Source: Thalassoglobus polymorphus (GTDB lineage Bacteria > Planctomycetota > Planctomycetia > Planctomycetales > Planctomycetaceae). From it: a DNA stretch of 64,000 nt. The notes under the pieces were generated by a model. The model worked only from the letters and a program-made list of their open reading frames with translations. It did not search any database and had not been told where the DNA came from. Positions 53,065 to 61,973 of this stretch are shown piece after piece; the first letter of the stretch is position 1; each line of letters starts with the position of its first letter. The stretch lies in the NCBI RefSeq assembly GCF_007744255.1, contig NZ_CP036267.1, positions 1,054,001 through 1,118,000 on the forward strand. The letters run 5' to 3'. The translations under genes and the position numbers were made by a program.

Positions 53065-53247
53065 ATGGCTCGTGAATCGTTTCTTCTTCGGACTGATCCA
53101 AAAATCCTGGACGCATTGCGTCAATGGGCGGATGATGAACTCCGCAGTTCGAATGCTCAACTCGACTTTGTTCTGCGAGATGCATTAAGCAAAGCAGGGC
53201 GGTTGCCGAAAGAGAAAAAGCCTCCGAAGAAGAAGTCTCAGAATTGA
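53065..53247 (+). CDS. Arc-type ribbon-helix-helix protein
   Basis: A 60-residue protein from ATG 53065. The frame extends upstream to overlap the SPFH stop by 4 bp, but the family starts just before the strand. The core reads SFLLRTDPKILDALRQWADD then ELRSSNAQLDFVLRDALSKA, the pattern of Arc/MetJ DNA-binding proteins found next to SPFH genes. The Lys-rich tail (KEKKPPKKKS) may bind nucleic acid. It may regulate the SPFH gene or anchor it to a partner. There is no toxin gene beside it. Confidence 0.8.
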   Translation: MARESFLLRTDPKILDALRQWADDELRSSNAQLDFVLRDALSKAGRLPKEKKPPKKKSQN

Positions 53248-53623
53248 ATCGATCGTATACAGAGTTCGTTTTGTGAACTGCTCGTTAGAAGAGAACGATC
53301 GGAAGTTTCTTAAGCAATACTTGAAAGAGACAAGTTGAAAATCGAAATCGAGTCTCGTTGATATCAATGAAAAGTCATCGTGTTGATTTGCCTCATTCGC
53401 ACCATTCGCATTCTTATACTTTCAAAAAGTGGAGCCTGTTTCGGTTCTCAGATATGGCGCTCTCTTCGGAACGCACATCAATTGTTGTTGAGCCAGAATG
53501 AATTCCGGAATCTAAATCATGTGTTCAAAAAAATCCTCTTCAAGTCGCGTGACAAATGGCCCTGAGTATGGTTAGCATGCTCGCTAAGGACGGAGTCGCC
53601 TTGAGCCATGGAGGGATCTTTTT
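53248..53623. other. 376-bp intergenic region upstream of citrate synthase
   Basis: I see no gene or repeat. The promoter of the citrate synthase gene is expected here. I cannot define it. Confidence 0.3.
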
Positions 53624-54745
53624 ATGTCTCAGGAAATTTATCATCCCGGTTTACGAGGGGTGATCGCTGGTGAGACAGAAATCTGTCGTCTTGAAGATGG
53701 AATTCAATACCGTGGATACTGCCTCCACGACTTAGCTGAAGGTGCGACTTTTCTTGAAGTTGCTTACTTACTTCTGTTTGATGAGCTTCCCTCAGAAGAA
53801 CAATACGCAGATTTTCTGAGCATCTTGACTGAAGAGCAAAAGCTCCCCAGCATCATCGAAGAAGTCTTCGAGAGAATACCCGTTCACGTTCCTCCGTTGG
53901 AAGTACTACGCACGGGCGTTGGCTTGCTGAGTCATCTCGATCCGCAGTCGAGCGAAAACTTGATGCTTGCGGGACATGATCAAACGATACGCTTGCTGGC
54001 CCGATTGCCGCTGGTGATTGGAGCATGGCATCGACTCAGGCTCGGTTTGCCGGTCCTCGCTGCCAAGCAGGAACTCAGTTACATCGGCAATATGTATTAC
54101 CTGCTCACAGGGAGCGTTCCCAACGCGCTGTTTGAGCGTGCTTTGGAAGTTGCGTTCATCACGTGTGCTGAGCATGAATTTAACCCGTCGACCTATGTCG
54201 CAAGAATCGTCGGGTCGACGCGCAGCAATCAATATGGTCCGATCCTGGCTGCGATGGATGCGTTTATCGGGACGTCGCATGGTGGTGGTGATGATCATCC
54301 ACTCGATGTTCTGGATGAAGTCGGTTGCCCGGAGAACGCACAAGCCTGGGTGGAAGGTCTCAGTCCAGAAACTCCAATCCCCGGATTTGGTCATCCCGTC
54401 TACAAAGACTGCGACCCTCGCGCAATGATTCTGGAAACGGAATGTGAGCGTTTGGCGAGTGCGTGTCAGCGTATGGATATGGAAACGCTTGCAGATTCAA
54501 TCGAACAAGCTGTCTGGAACGTACGCAAAACTCCACCGAATATCGATTGGCCTTTGTGTCGGCTGCTCTCCTATCTTGGCGTGGAGCGGGATCTGTTTCG
54601 GTCATTATTCGCCGCTGCTCGCATCGCAGGCTGGAGTGCCCATGCTGTCGAACAGTGCGAAACCAACGAAGTGATTCGTCCGCGCGCGCGCTATCGCGGT
54701 GCCGAAGATTGTCACTTCGAACCGCTACGACATCGGTCCGAGTAA
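53624..54745 (+). CDS. gltA: Citrate synthase (or 2-methylcitrate synthase)
   Basis: A 373-residue protein of the short citrate synthase type. It begins PGLRGVIAGETEICRLEDG and IQYRGYCLHDLAE. The active site has the His in FIGTSHGGGDDHPLDVL, the second His in IPGFGHPVYKDCDPRA and the Asp/Arg region ERDLFRSLFAAARIAGWSAH. The enzyme condenses acetyl-CoA and oxaloacetate. The methylcitrate version cannot be excluded. Malate dehydrogenase is also in the window. Confidence 0.9.
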   Translation: MSQEIYHPGLRGVIAGETEICRLEDGIQYRGYCLHDLAEGATFLEVAYLLLFDELPSEEQYADFLSILTEEQKLPSIIEEVFERIPVHVPPLEVLRTGVGLLSHLDPQSSENLMLAGHDQTIRLLARLPLVIGAWHRLRLGLPVLAAKQELSYIGNMYYLLTGSVPNALFERALEVAFITCAEHEFNPSTYVARIVGSTRSNQYGPILAAMDAFIGTSHGGGDDHPLDVLDEVGCPENAQAWVEGLSPETPIPGFGHPVYKDCDPRAMILETECERLASACQRMDMETLADSIEQAVWNVRKTPPNIDWPLCRLLSYLGVERDLFRSLFAAARIAGWSAHAVEQCETNEVIRPRARYRGAEDCHFEPLRHRSE

Positions 54746-55046
54746 AACTCTTCGAGTAGCCTGTGAAGATCACTTTCCCGGCTGCATGGATTGAGCGTTG
54801 CGAGGCAGTCATTCAAGGCTTAAGTGAGACGGCGCTTGATTTTAAAGGGTGTCATCTTGCTTTGTGCGCCGAGCCTTTGCCCCTGCGTTTTGATTGATTT
54901 CATTCAATTTCACTGTTCGCTTCAGTTCAGCTTCTATCTCAGCTTCACAGTCGGTAATTCACCGAACAATCGGGGGCGGGTTGCACACTTGAAGTGTGCA
55001 GCTAAACTGGAACGAGATTGATCGATTCATCCTTTGGAGTGCCAAT
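54746..55046. other. 301-bp intergenic region with a palindrome
   Basis: Contains a weak dispersed-repeat-like stretch (about 54762-54812, CCTGTGAAGATCACTTTC then GCGTTGCGAGGCAG) and the palindrome at 54982-55007. I see no gene. Confidence 0.4.
54982..55007 (+). repeat. Palindrome followed by GCTAAAC, upstream of the DUF1080-ThuA gene
   Basis: TGCACACTT-G-AAGTGTGCA (54982-55000) is a perfect 9-bp inverted repeat, directly followed by GCTAAAC. The same layout is at 3368-3391 and 2633-2657. It lies 40 bp before the start codon. Confidence 0.55.
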
Positions 55047-56801
55047 ATGCTTCCGTGTTTCAAGCTCGATGCGCTAGTCGCCTGCTTTGTCCTGATCGCT
55101 ACGACATCGGTTTCGATTGGTGGCGAAACGGTCGACCTCTTCAACGGGAAAAATTTCGATGGATGGGTGCAGCATGGCGGCAAGGCGGAGTATACAATCG
55201 AAGGCGATGTGATCGTAGGGACGTCCGTTCAGGATACCCCCAACAGCTTTCTCTGTACAAAAAAACATTACGGGGACTTCATTCTGGAAGTCGAATTCAA
55301 AGTCGATCCCGGACTCAATTCGGGGATTCAAATTCGCAGCAACGTCTACGACGAAGATCGTGAAGTTGTCACAAAAGCTTCAGACGGGAAGACTCGAAAA
55401 AGAAAAGTCGCAGCTGGTCGTGTCCATGGATATCAGGTGGAGATTGACCCATCTCCACGAGCCTGGTCAGGCGGAATTTACGACGAAGGACGGCGTGGTT
55501 GGCTGAACAATCTCGAAGGTGAAAAGAACAAACCTGCGCGGGAAGCATTCAAGCAAAACGAGTGGAACCATTACAAAGTCGCAGCCATCGGAGACTCCAT
55601 CAAAACGTGGATCAATGGCGTTCCAGCTGCGGATCTGAAAGATGATATGACCCCCTCTGGTTTCATTGCGCTGCAAGTTCATGGGATTGGTAAAGATCAA
55701 AAAAAAGTCGGAAAGCAAATTCGTTGGCGGAATATCAAGCTGCAAGAAGTGAAGCTCGCAAAAGCTGACAAGCAAAAAGCTGACAAGCAAAAAGAGGACA
55801 AGCAGTACGTTGAATACAAAGGCAAAGCGGGACCGGGGAAGGGGAAGAAGGTTGTCCTCATCGCGGGTGATGAAGAATATCGATCGGAAGAAGTCCTCCC
55901 GCAACTTGGGAAAATTCTTTCACAACGACACGGGTTTGACTGCCGGGTTGTCTTTCCCATTGATCCTGAGTCTGGACAGATTAATCCAAATTACGGAAAG
56001 AATATCCCCGGGCTGGAAGCTCTCGAAGATGCGGACTTGATGATCATTTTAACTCGCTTCCGTGCATTGCCGGATGACCAGATGCAATACATCGATAACT
56101 ATCTGAAGAGCGGGAAGCCGGTCATCGGGATGCGAACTTCGACACATGCGTTCAACTTCCCCAAAGAGAGCAAGTGGGCACATTACGGAAACTATTACAA
56201 TGGCGAGATGAAAGAGTGGCAAGATGGTTTCGGTCGTCTTGTTCTTGGCGAACACTGGATTAGTCACCATGGAAAACACAAAGTTCAAAGCACTCGAGGA
56301 GTGATCGTTGACGAACAAAAAGATCACCCCATTCTGCAAGGTGTTGGGAAGATCTGGGGACCAACCGACGTCTATGGTGTGCGACTTCCACTCCCGGGGG
56401 ACTCTCAACCGCTCGTTCTTGGACAAGTCGTCAATCGCAAAGGAGATGCCGAGAAAGGTGACCCACTCTACGGAATGCGAGAAACAGATACCGAGCCCGA
56501 CAAAAGTAAAAACTCACCCATGATGCCAGTGGTATGGACGAAAACATACGAGCTTCCCGACGGCAAAAAAGGACAAGTTGTCAACACCACGATGGGCTCA
56601 TCAACTGACTTCCTCAACGAAGGTGTTCGTCGCATTCTTGTGAATGCCGCGTACTCTCTCACAGGTTTGGAAAACAAAATTCCAGAGACAGGAACAAACG
56701 TTGATATCGTCGGCGAGTTTGAACCGACAGCTTATGAATTTCGCCGTGGCGACTATTGGCCCAAACGTAACATGCGTGTTGAGGAACATGAACTCAACTG
56801 A
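55047..56801 (+). CDS. Secreted DUF1080 - ThuA-like fusion protein
   Basis: A 584-residue protein from ATG 55047 (GGAG 7 bp upstream), with a signal peptide (1-27). The DUF1080 (3-keto-disaccharide hydrolase-like, concanavalin-like) domain spans about 30-235: [37 protein letters not shown] and [17 protein letters not shown] Lys-rich linker of three 5-residue repeats ([15 protein letters not shown]) follows. The ThuA/GATase1-like domain runs to the end: [40 protein letters not shown] and [11 protein letters not shown]. Both domains are common in planctomycete sugar-related proteins. A possible function is oxidised-sugar processing. Confidence 0.85.
   Translation: MLPCFKLDALVACFVLIATTSVSIGGETVDLFNGKNFDGWVQHGGKAEYTIEGDVIVGTSVQDTPNSFLCTKKHYGDFILEVEFKVDPGLNSGIQIRSNVYDEDREVVTKASDGKTRKRKVAAGRVHGYQVEIDPSPRAWSGGIYDEGRRGWLNNLEGEKNKPAREAFKQNEWNHYKVAAIGDSIKTWINGVPAADLKDDMTPSGFIALQVHGIGKDQKKVGKQIRWRNIKLQEVKLAKADKQKADKQKEDKQYVEYKGKAGPGKGKKVVLIAGDEEYRSEEVLPQLGKILSQRHGFDCRVVFPIDPESGQINPNYGKNIPGLEALEDADLMIILTRFRALPDDQMQYIDNYLKSGKPVIGMRTSTHAFNFPKESKWAHYGNYYNGEMKEWQDGFGRLVLGEHWISHHGKHKVQSTRGVIVDEQKDHPILQGVGKIWGPTDVYGVRLPLPGDSQPLVLGQVVNRKGDAEKGDPLYGMRETDTEPDKSKNSPMMPVVWTKTYELPDGKKGQVVNTTMGSSTDFLNEGVRRILVNAAYSLTGLENKIPETGTNVDIVGEFEPTAYEFRRGDYWPKRNMRVEEHELN
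55761..55805 (+). repeat. 15-bp tandem repeat (3 copies) encoding the interdomain linker
   Basis: AAAGCTGACAAGCAA occurs twice (55761-55775, 55776-55790), followed by AAAGAGGACAAGCAG (55791-55805), in frame with the DUF1080-ThuA gene and giving [15 protein letters not shown]. Confidence 0.95.
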
Positions 56802-56824
56802 GTTCGCTCACTGATCACACAGGA

Positions 56825-56860
56825 AAAACTCTCTGCTCAAGTTGAGGAGAGAGTTTTTTT
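56825..56860 (+). terminator. Intrinsic terminator after the DUF1080-ThuA gene
   Basis: AAAACTCTCT (56825-56834) pairs with AGAGAGTTTT (56848-56857), followed by a T-tract to 56860. It lies 24 bp after the stop codon. Confidence 0.88.
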
Positions 56861-56883
56861 GTGCTCTGAGCTTTCGCGGATCT

Positions 56884-56921
56884 TGAATTGTTATTCGCGA
56901 TCTACCTCCCAGCGAGCAACT
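56884..56921 (-). repeat. Dispersed intergenic repeat, central fragment (inverted)
   Basis: GAATTGTTATTCGCGATCTA followed by CCTCCCAGCGAGCAAC. It resembles CGAATTGGTGTTCGCGATCTGCCTCG of the inverted full copy at 25514-25619. Several mismatches are present. Confidence 0.5.
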
Positions 56922-56982
56922 TACGGTGCTGCGGAATCGATCTTCATAGCTACGAATACACTTACACTGCAAATGCTTGAGT

Positions 56983-57768
56983 TCAAGCTTCCGGGGGGAC
57001 TCCCAGAGACTTTCCGCCGTCGATGGTTACGGAAGTTCCGGTCACCATTTCCGCAGCGTCGCTGACGAGATACAGAATCGACTGCGCGATTTCGTCTGGG
57101 CTAATCATACGATCGAGTGCGCGAGCTAAGGGGCTGGCGTAGATAAACTTTCGGACTGCCGCTTCTCGGTCGGCAAATTCGCGGAGGCCTTCTTCCATGA
57201 TCTCGGTCTCACCGACAGGTCCGGGGCAAACGCAATTCACGCGAATGCGATCTTTGGAATGGCACAATGCCAGACTGCGCGTGATTCCAACAACTGATTG
57301 TTTGCTGATGGAATAGACCGGATCGTGTGCCCTGGGCAGGATTCCGGCATTGCTGGCCGTGTTGACGATACTTCCGCCGCCAACTTTCCGCATGTGGGGA
57401 ATAGCGAATTTCGTCCCGAAGAAGACTGCTTTCACGTTCGTGTCGATGCAGCGATCCCAGTCTTCCTCTGAGACGTCATCGATCTGTTTCACCATGATAA
57501 TCCCCGCATTATTGACGAGGATATCCAGCCGACCGGTCGCCTTTGCAGCTCCGTTGATGAGAGACTTTAACTGGTCGAGATTTGTCACATCACAAACCTG
57601 TTGATGGATTCCCAGCGATTGAAATTCCGCTGTGGTCTCGTCACGAAGCTGGACATCGCCGGTGAAGACGTTGGCTCCGGCTTTGGCAAGACGAATCGCT
57701 GTCGCCTTTCCTATTCCGCTACTTGCTCCGGTAACAACAGCTGTTCGATTTGAGAGGTCAATGTTCAT
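56983..57768 (-). CDS. Short-chain dehydrogenase/reductase
   Basis: A 261-residue SDR; ATG 57768 gives the usual start right before NRTAVVTGASSGIGKATAIR (TGxxxGIG). The NAG motif is NNAGIIMVKQ. The catalytic Ser is in IVNTASNAGI, and the YxxxK is YSISKQSV. The C-terminus has TVDGG-like ending (SVTIDGGKSL). The frame upstream of 57768 overlaps the end of the next SDR gene and is not used. It is 96 bp downstream of a second SDR on the same strand, so they may act on the same substrate. The substrate is unknown. Confidence 0.9.
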   Translation of the reverse strand: MNIDLSNRTAVVTGASSGIGKATAIRLAKAGANVFTGDVQLRDETTAEFQSLGIHQQVCDVTNLDQLKSLINGAAKATGRLDILVNNAGIIMVKQIDDVSEEDWDRCIDTNVKAVFFGTKFAIPHMRKVGGGSIVNTASNAGILPRAHDPVYSISKQSVVGITRSLALCHSKDRIRVNCVCPGPVGETEIMEEGLREFADREAAVRKFIYASPLARALDRMISPDEIAQSILYLVSDAAEMVTGTSVTIDGGKSLGVPPEA

Positions 57769-57863
57769 GTTGAGATTCCAAGGATGAGTCAATTCTCCAG
57801 GTAAGGAAATTTTGAGGAGAATTGAAGTCTCTGGCGAGAGGATGTGCAGGGGGGCGTGATGAC

Positions 57864-58637
57864 TTATCGGGCGGTCCAACCACCATCGACGGTGACCATG
57901 CTGCCGGTCATATAACTGGATGCATTGCTGGCGAGGAACAGGGCTGCGCCCTGAATTTCCTCCATCCTGCCCCAGCGATTCAAGGCGACTGCCCCTACGA
58001 TGAATTTCTTGGCCTCTTCAGAATCGGCGATCGGTTCGTTCATCGGTGTGAGGAACGGACCGGGACAGATGGCGTTACATGTCACTCCGAAATCAGCAAG
58101 TTCGAGCCCCAATCCACGAGTCATTTGCACGACAGCCCCTTTACTCGATGTGTAAGGTGTTCTGTTCGCCAGACCGACCAACCCCAATGTGCTTGCCAGG
58201 TTGATGATCCGTCCGTATTGGGCTTGCTTCATGTGCGGGATGACAGCTTTATTGCAAATCCAGGTTCCAGTCACATTTGTTTCTTGAACCTCTCTGAACT
58301 GTTCAAGTGTCACGTCTTCAATTGATCCACGAATGTTGATTCCAGCACTGTTGATGAGGACATCGATGCGATTTTGATCGCGAATTGTTTGATCGACGAC
58401 AGCTTGGATCTCTTGCGATTTCGTGACATTGGCTCCGAATCCGATTGCTTCGGTTCCATACTCGTTGCGAATCTGCTCGGCTGCTGCTTGTGCTTCAGTT
58501 TCATTTCGACTGACCAGAACAACACTTGCTCCCGCACTGGCAAGTCCTTCTGCCATCGCCTTGCCTAAACCTTTCGATCCGCCAGTGATGATGGCGACAC
58601 GGCCAGTCATATCAAAGAGCTTGATTCCGGGTAACAT
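57864..58637 (-). CDS. Short-chain dehydrogenase/reductase, gluconate 5-dehydrogenase-like
   Basis: A 257-residue SDR. It has GRVAIITGGSKGLGKAMAEGL (TGxxxGLG), INSAGINIRGSIEDVTLEQF, the catalytic Ser in INLASTLGLVG, and YTSSK (YxxxK). The ending is MVTVDGGWTAR. The layout is that of gluconate-5-dehydrogenase-type reductases. The two SDR genes (this one first) form a probable operon. The divergent gene on the other strand encodes a GT39-like membrane protein. Confidence 0.9.
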   Translation of the reverse strand: MLPGIKLFDMTGRVAIITGGSKGLGKAMAEGLASAGASVVLVSRNETEAQAAAEQIRNEYGTEAIGFGANVTKSQEIQAVVDQTIRDQNRIDVLINSAGINIRGSIEDVTLEQFREVQETNVTGTWICNKAVIPHMKQAQYGRIINLASTLGLVGLANRTPYTSSKGAVVQMTRGLGLELADFGVTCNAICPGPFLTPMNEPIADSEEAKKFIVGAVALNRWGRMEEIQGAALFLASNASSYMTGSMVTVDGGWTAR

Positions 58638-58790
58638 TTTCTCTCCAGTTACACAAAGTTGACAAGGGGGTTCTCGACAAACCTGATACGATCAACGATT
58701 CTTCACTCGTTGAGCGTCCTCCATTTCGTAGTTGATGAGCTGGAGTCAATCTACTCAAACGAACATACGAAGATTGTACAGTCTGGTGCG

Positions 58791-60734
58791 ATGCTCAGCG
58801 TACCCTTTTGCGACTTTGAGAACCAATTTCTTGTGACGAACTTCAAACCAGAAAAGCCTGAATTGTTGAGGGTTCCCGCCTGGGTTCAGTTGGTTGCGTA
58901 CGTCGTTACGTTCGGGGCATTGTTGTGGTTCGAGTTACCGGTCTGGCTGGATGAACAGACACGAGTCGAACGCCTCAACGGCTGGATGTCGGGGAATGAT
59001 CCTGACTGGTTTCCGTTCATTTTATTCTTATTTCTCTTTCCTTTCTGCTGGATTGGGTTTCGTCGCCGAACGGATGCATCAGGGCTGAAAGAAAAGAAAC
59101 GCTGGTTGGTAGAGTCGCCGGTCTCGGAGAATCACTCTCCGATTCGAGCATGGTCAATGGCGCTGGTTGTCTTCATCGTCGCTTTCGGGATGAGTTGGAA
59201 CGTCGGCAAAAGATTCGATGATCTGCCACCTGCTTATCATGATGAATACAGCTATCTGATTCAGGCAGAAACGTTCGCAAACTGGCGTTGGTCTTTTCCA
59301 AGCTTTCAGCTGATGCCGGAACTTTTTGACCAGATGCATGTGTTGAACGAAGGCAAGTTTGCGAGTCGATACTTTCCCGGAACCGGACTGTGGATTGCCC
59401 CGTTTTTTGCACTGGGGCTTCCGTGGTTAGGGCACCAACTGGCTCAGGGTTTCGCAGCGATGATGCTCTTCTGGAGTGGCCGAGAACTCTCCAATAGTGG
59501 AACCGGTCTTCTCGCCGGGCTGTTGTTTGCCTTCTCGCCTGGTCTACTTCTTTTCAGTAATCTTCTGTTAGCTCATCATCCTACACTCGTCGGTCTCACT
59601 CTCTTTTTGTGGGCTTTCTTGCGGATGATGCGGACCGATTCCGTTTTGGCAACGTTACTTGCCGGGCTTGGGCTTGCTTTCGCAATGGTTTGTCGACCGA
59701 TGACAGCCGCCGGGTTCGCATTGCCGTTTGGAGTCTGTTTCGTCTGGTGGGGGATCACAGGTTTCTGGCCTCTCATGCGGAGGCGAAACTCTGCAGCTGA
59801 AATGAAATCACCCGTCCGAAGGTGTGGGCGTCTCGTCGTGATGGGAGTCCCGCTGGTTCTCGGTTTTGTGTTGATCTTCATTCAGAATCTGGCAATTACA
59901 GGAAACGCATTCAAGACCCCGTATCAGGTTTATACTGAGACCTACACTCCGCGACATGTTTACGGATTCAACAACGTCGAGCGAGGTGAACAGAATCTCG
60001 GACCGAAGGTGATCGACAACTATGATCGCTGGGCAAAAAATCTCACGCCTGAACTCGCTCTCACAAATGTTCAGACCCGAATTCTCAATAGTTGGCGCTG
60101 GACATTGGGAGTCGTCCCTTTGTTAGCTGCTGGTCTGATCTTTCTGTTGATTCTCCGTGCCGGAGATCGTCGCTGGGGGCTCGTTGGCCTTTCGGTTCTC
60201 AGTCTGCATGTGGCACATATTCCGTACTGGTTCGACGGCATTATGGGATGGCATTACGTTTTTGAAACCGCTTCGCTCTGGCTTTTGATCTTCGCTGAAG
60301 TGACCCGCCGCCTCTTTGTCCAATGGAATGCCTCTGGTCGGTGGATGATGAAACCATGCTGGGGGCTGTTCATTGCCGTTGCACTTTCTACGAACCTCTG
60401 GACAATCGAACCTGTTTGGCCAGCACGATTGGACCGCGGAGTCGCTGAACTCCAATTTCCCCGTCAGTTGTACAAGAGCTTTCATGATCAAATTGAAACA
60501 TTGCGGAAGGGACAAGACGCTATTGTCTTCGTTGTTCCAGATGAGGCGGATCGAAGTATGGACTTCGTAACCAATTCCGCGCATCTGGATGGCCCCGTCC
60601 TTGTTGCAAGACTCAAAGACCGCAATCAACTCAGCGAAGTCGCCGCGTTGTTCCCCGAACGTTTCGTGCTGCTCTTCGATGCAAAGACGCGACAGTTCGA
60701 AATTCCTGTCCTCAATTCTGATGCAAAGGGATAG
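58791..60734 (+). CDS. GT39-like integral membrane glycosyltransferase
   Basis: A 647-residue protein from ATG 58791; a TTG start at 58659 would leave only 21 bp to the divergent SDR. It has about ten or more membrane helices. The first extracytoplasmic loop has PPAYHDEYSYLIQAETFANW, where the Asp/Glu pair is the usual catalytic acid of PMT-like (GT39/GT83) transferases. Conserved positions also include SRYFPGTGLWIAPFFALG and a long hydrophobic array (LLAGLLFAFSPGLLLFSNLL). These enzymes transfer a sugar from polyprenyl phosphate to proteins or lipids. The C-terminal 110 residues form a soluble domain. Confidence 0.8.
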   Translation: MLSVPFCDFENQFLVTNFKPEKPELLRVPAWVQLVAYVVTFGALLWFELPVWLDEQTRVERLNGWMSGNDPDWFPFILFLFLFPFCWIGFRRRTDASGLKEKKRWLVESPVSENHSPIRAWSMALVVFIVAFGMSWNVGKRFDDLPPAYHDEYSYLIQAETFANWRWSFPSFQLMPELFDQMHVLNEGKFASRYFPGTGLWIAPFFALGLPWLGHQLAQGFAAMMLFWSGRELSNSGTGLLAGLLFAFSPGLLLFSNLLLAHHPTLVGLTLFLWAFLRMMRTDSVLATLLAGLGLAFAMVCRPMTAAGFALPFGVCFVWWGITGFWPLMRRRNSAAEMKSPVRRCGRLVVMGVPLVLGFVLIFIQNLAITGNAFKTPYQVYTETYTPRHVYGFNNVERGEQNLGPKVIDNYDRWAKNLTPELALTNVQTRILNSWRWTLGVVPLLAAGLIFLLILRAGDRRWGLVGLSVLSLHVAHIPYWFDGIMGWHYVFETASLWLLIFAEVTRRLFVQWNASGRWMMKPCWGLFIAVALSTNLWTIEPVWPARLDRGVAELQFPRQLYKSFHDQIETLRKGQDAIVFVVPDEADRSMDFVTNSAHLDGPVLVARLKDRNQLSEVAALFPERFVLLFDAKTRQFEIPVLNSDAKG

Positions 60735-60899
60735 ACTTTCTGCGACTGAAATTCATATCGAAAATTGCATTGCTGGATCTGTTTATTTCATGTTTAGGAA
60801 ACTGCGATTGAGGCAGAAATGAAAATACTGAGTTGATGACAATATTCTCTATCATTTTGAGAAAGCGTACCAAATATTTAATGCAGCAGGTGTCCACAA

Positions 60900-61460
60900 A
60901 TGAAGGTAGGAATCTTCTCCGATTCGCACGATCATCTCGATAACATTCGTCGGGTGGTCAAGATGTTCAACGATCTGAAAGTCGACGTGGTCCTCTTCGC
61001 GGGGGACCTTGTTTCGACATTTGCAGTCCCTCCACTGCGTCAACTCAATTGCAAAATGTATGGTTGCTTTGGAGATAATGAAGGAAACAAAACTGGCCTG
61101 AAAGGTGGGTTTCGAGTCTTGGGCGAAATTCAGGATGCTCCTGCACAATACACTTTGCAGGATGGAACACGTGTCGTCATTGTGCACATGGAGCGTCAAC
61201 TCAACGGTTTCGATGGAGAGTTCGATATCGCAATCTATGGTCACACACATCGTCCCAACATTAAACGAGACGATCAGAATCGCTTGTTTATTAACCCCGG
61301 AGAGACCTCGGGCTGGACCTTCAACGCTCCAACAATCGCTGTGCTTGATACAGAAACCGAGGATGTCGAGATTCTTCCAATCGACATGAGCCAACCGCTC
61401 TCCAGTTGGGAAGAAGATCGCCGAAAGCGGGCGGCTCAAGCGTCGACTCAAACCGAATAA
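60900..61460 (+). CDS. Metallophosphoesterase (YfcE/MJ0936 type)
   Basis: A 186-residue protein. The metal motifs are visible: D-x-H in IFSDSHDHLDNI, GD in LFAGDLVSTF, GD/N in YGCFGDNEGN, His in VVIVHMERQ, and GHTH in AIYGHTHRPN. It is a small calcineurin-like phosphoesterase, usually acting on phosphodiesters. A C-terminal extension of about 30 residues is acidic and basic in turn. Its 3' end is 56 bp from the next small gene. Confidence 0.9.
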   Translation: MKVGIFSDSHDHLDNIRRVVKMFNDLKVDVVLFAGDLVSTFAVPPLRQLNCKMYGCFGDNEGNKTGLKGGFRVLGEIQDAPAQYTLQDGTRVVIVHMERQLNGFDGEFDIAIYGHTHRPNIKRDDQNRLFINPGETSGWTFNAPTIAVLDTETEDVEILPIDMSQPLSSWEEDRRKRAAQASTQTE

Positions 61461-61516
61461 GATGTGAAGTCACTCATAGTTCAACGAATTCAATTTGTCC
61501 TGACAAAGCTCCGACG

Positions 61517-61804
61517 ATGTTCATCGATTTTCTGATTGGTTTATTTGCAGCGAATGCACTGCCACATTATCTTATCGGTCGTTTCGACGGACGCATCCTT
61601 GGATTGTTTGGGTACAGCGCCCGTGCGAATATTGCGTACTCGTTCTTATGCACAGCGATTGCATTAGGATTGTTTCAGTACAAATATGGGCTCGAATCCA
61701 TTGCAGATCACGGGATGCTGCTGGGAGTGTTACTCGTCGTCTTCAGTTTTTATGGTGGCTGGCCAATCATTACGCGATACTTAACAAGTTCTGGGAAAAC
61801 CTGA
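61517..61804 (+). CDS. Small integral membrane protein of unknown function
   Basis: A 95-residue protein from ATG 61517. It has three membrane helices (about 2-18, 38-53, 66-86). It begins FIDFLIGLFAANALPHYLIG. I have no family name. It is placed between the phosphoesterase and the flavoprotein gene and may be part of the first transcript. Confidence 0.6.
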   Translation: MFIDFLIGLFAANALPHYLIGRFDGRILGLFGYSARANIAYSFLCTAIALGLFQYKYGLESIADHGMLLGVLLVVFSFYGGWPIITRYLTSSGKT

Positions 61805-61973
61805 GGCTGATCTCTGGAGTGTTCTTAGTCGTTCCATAAACAAGATGTGCATCCGGGGCATTTGCATGAAATTTGTCTGACGAGACGACGATCCGGTCGC
61901 AACGACTTTATAAGATCTCGGACATCAGTTTCATCGAGTCTTCGCACTGCTATTTATTGAAGACCCATTCAAA

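Noticed and set aside
53065-53247. Antitoxin of a toxin-antitoxin pair
   Set aside because: The ribbon-helix-helix fold would fit, but there is no toxin-like neighbour and the SPFH association explains the position.
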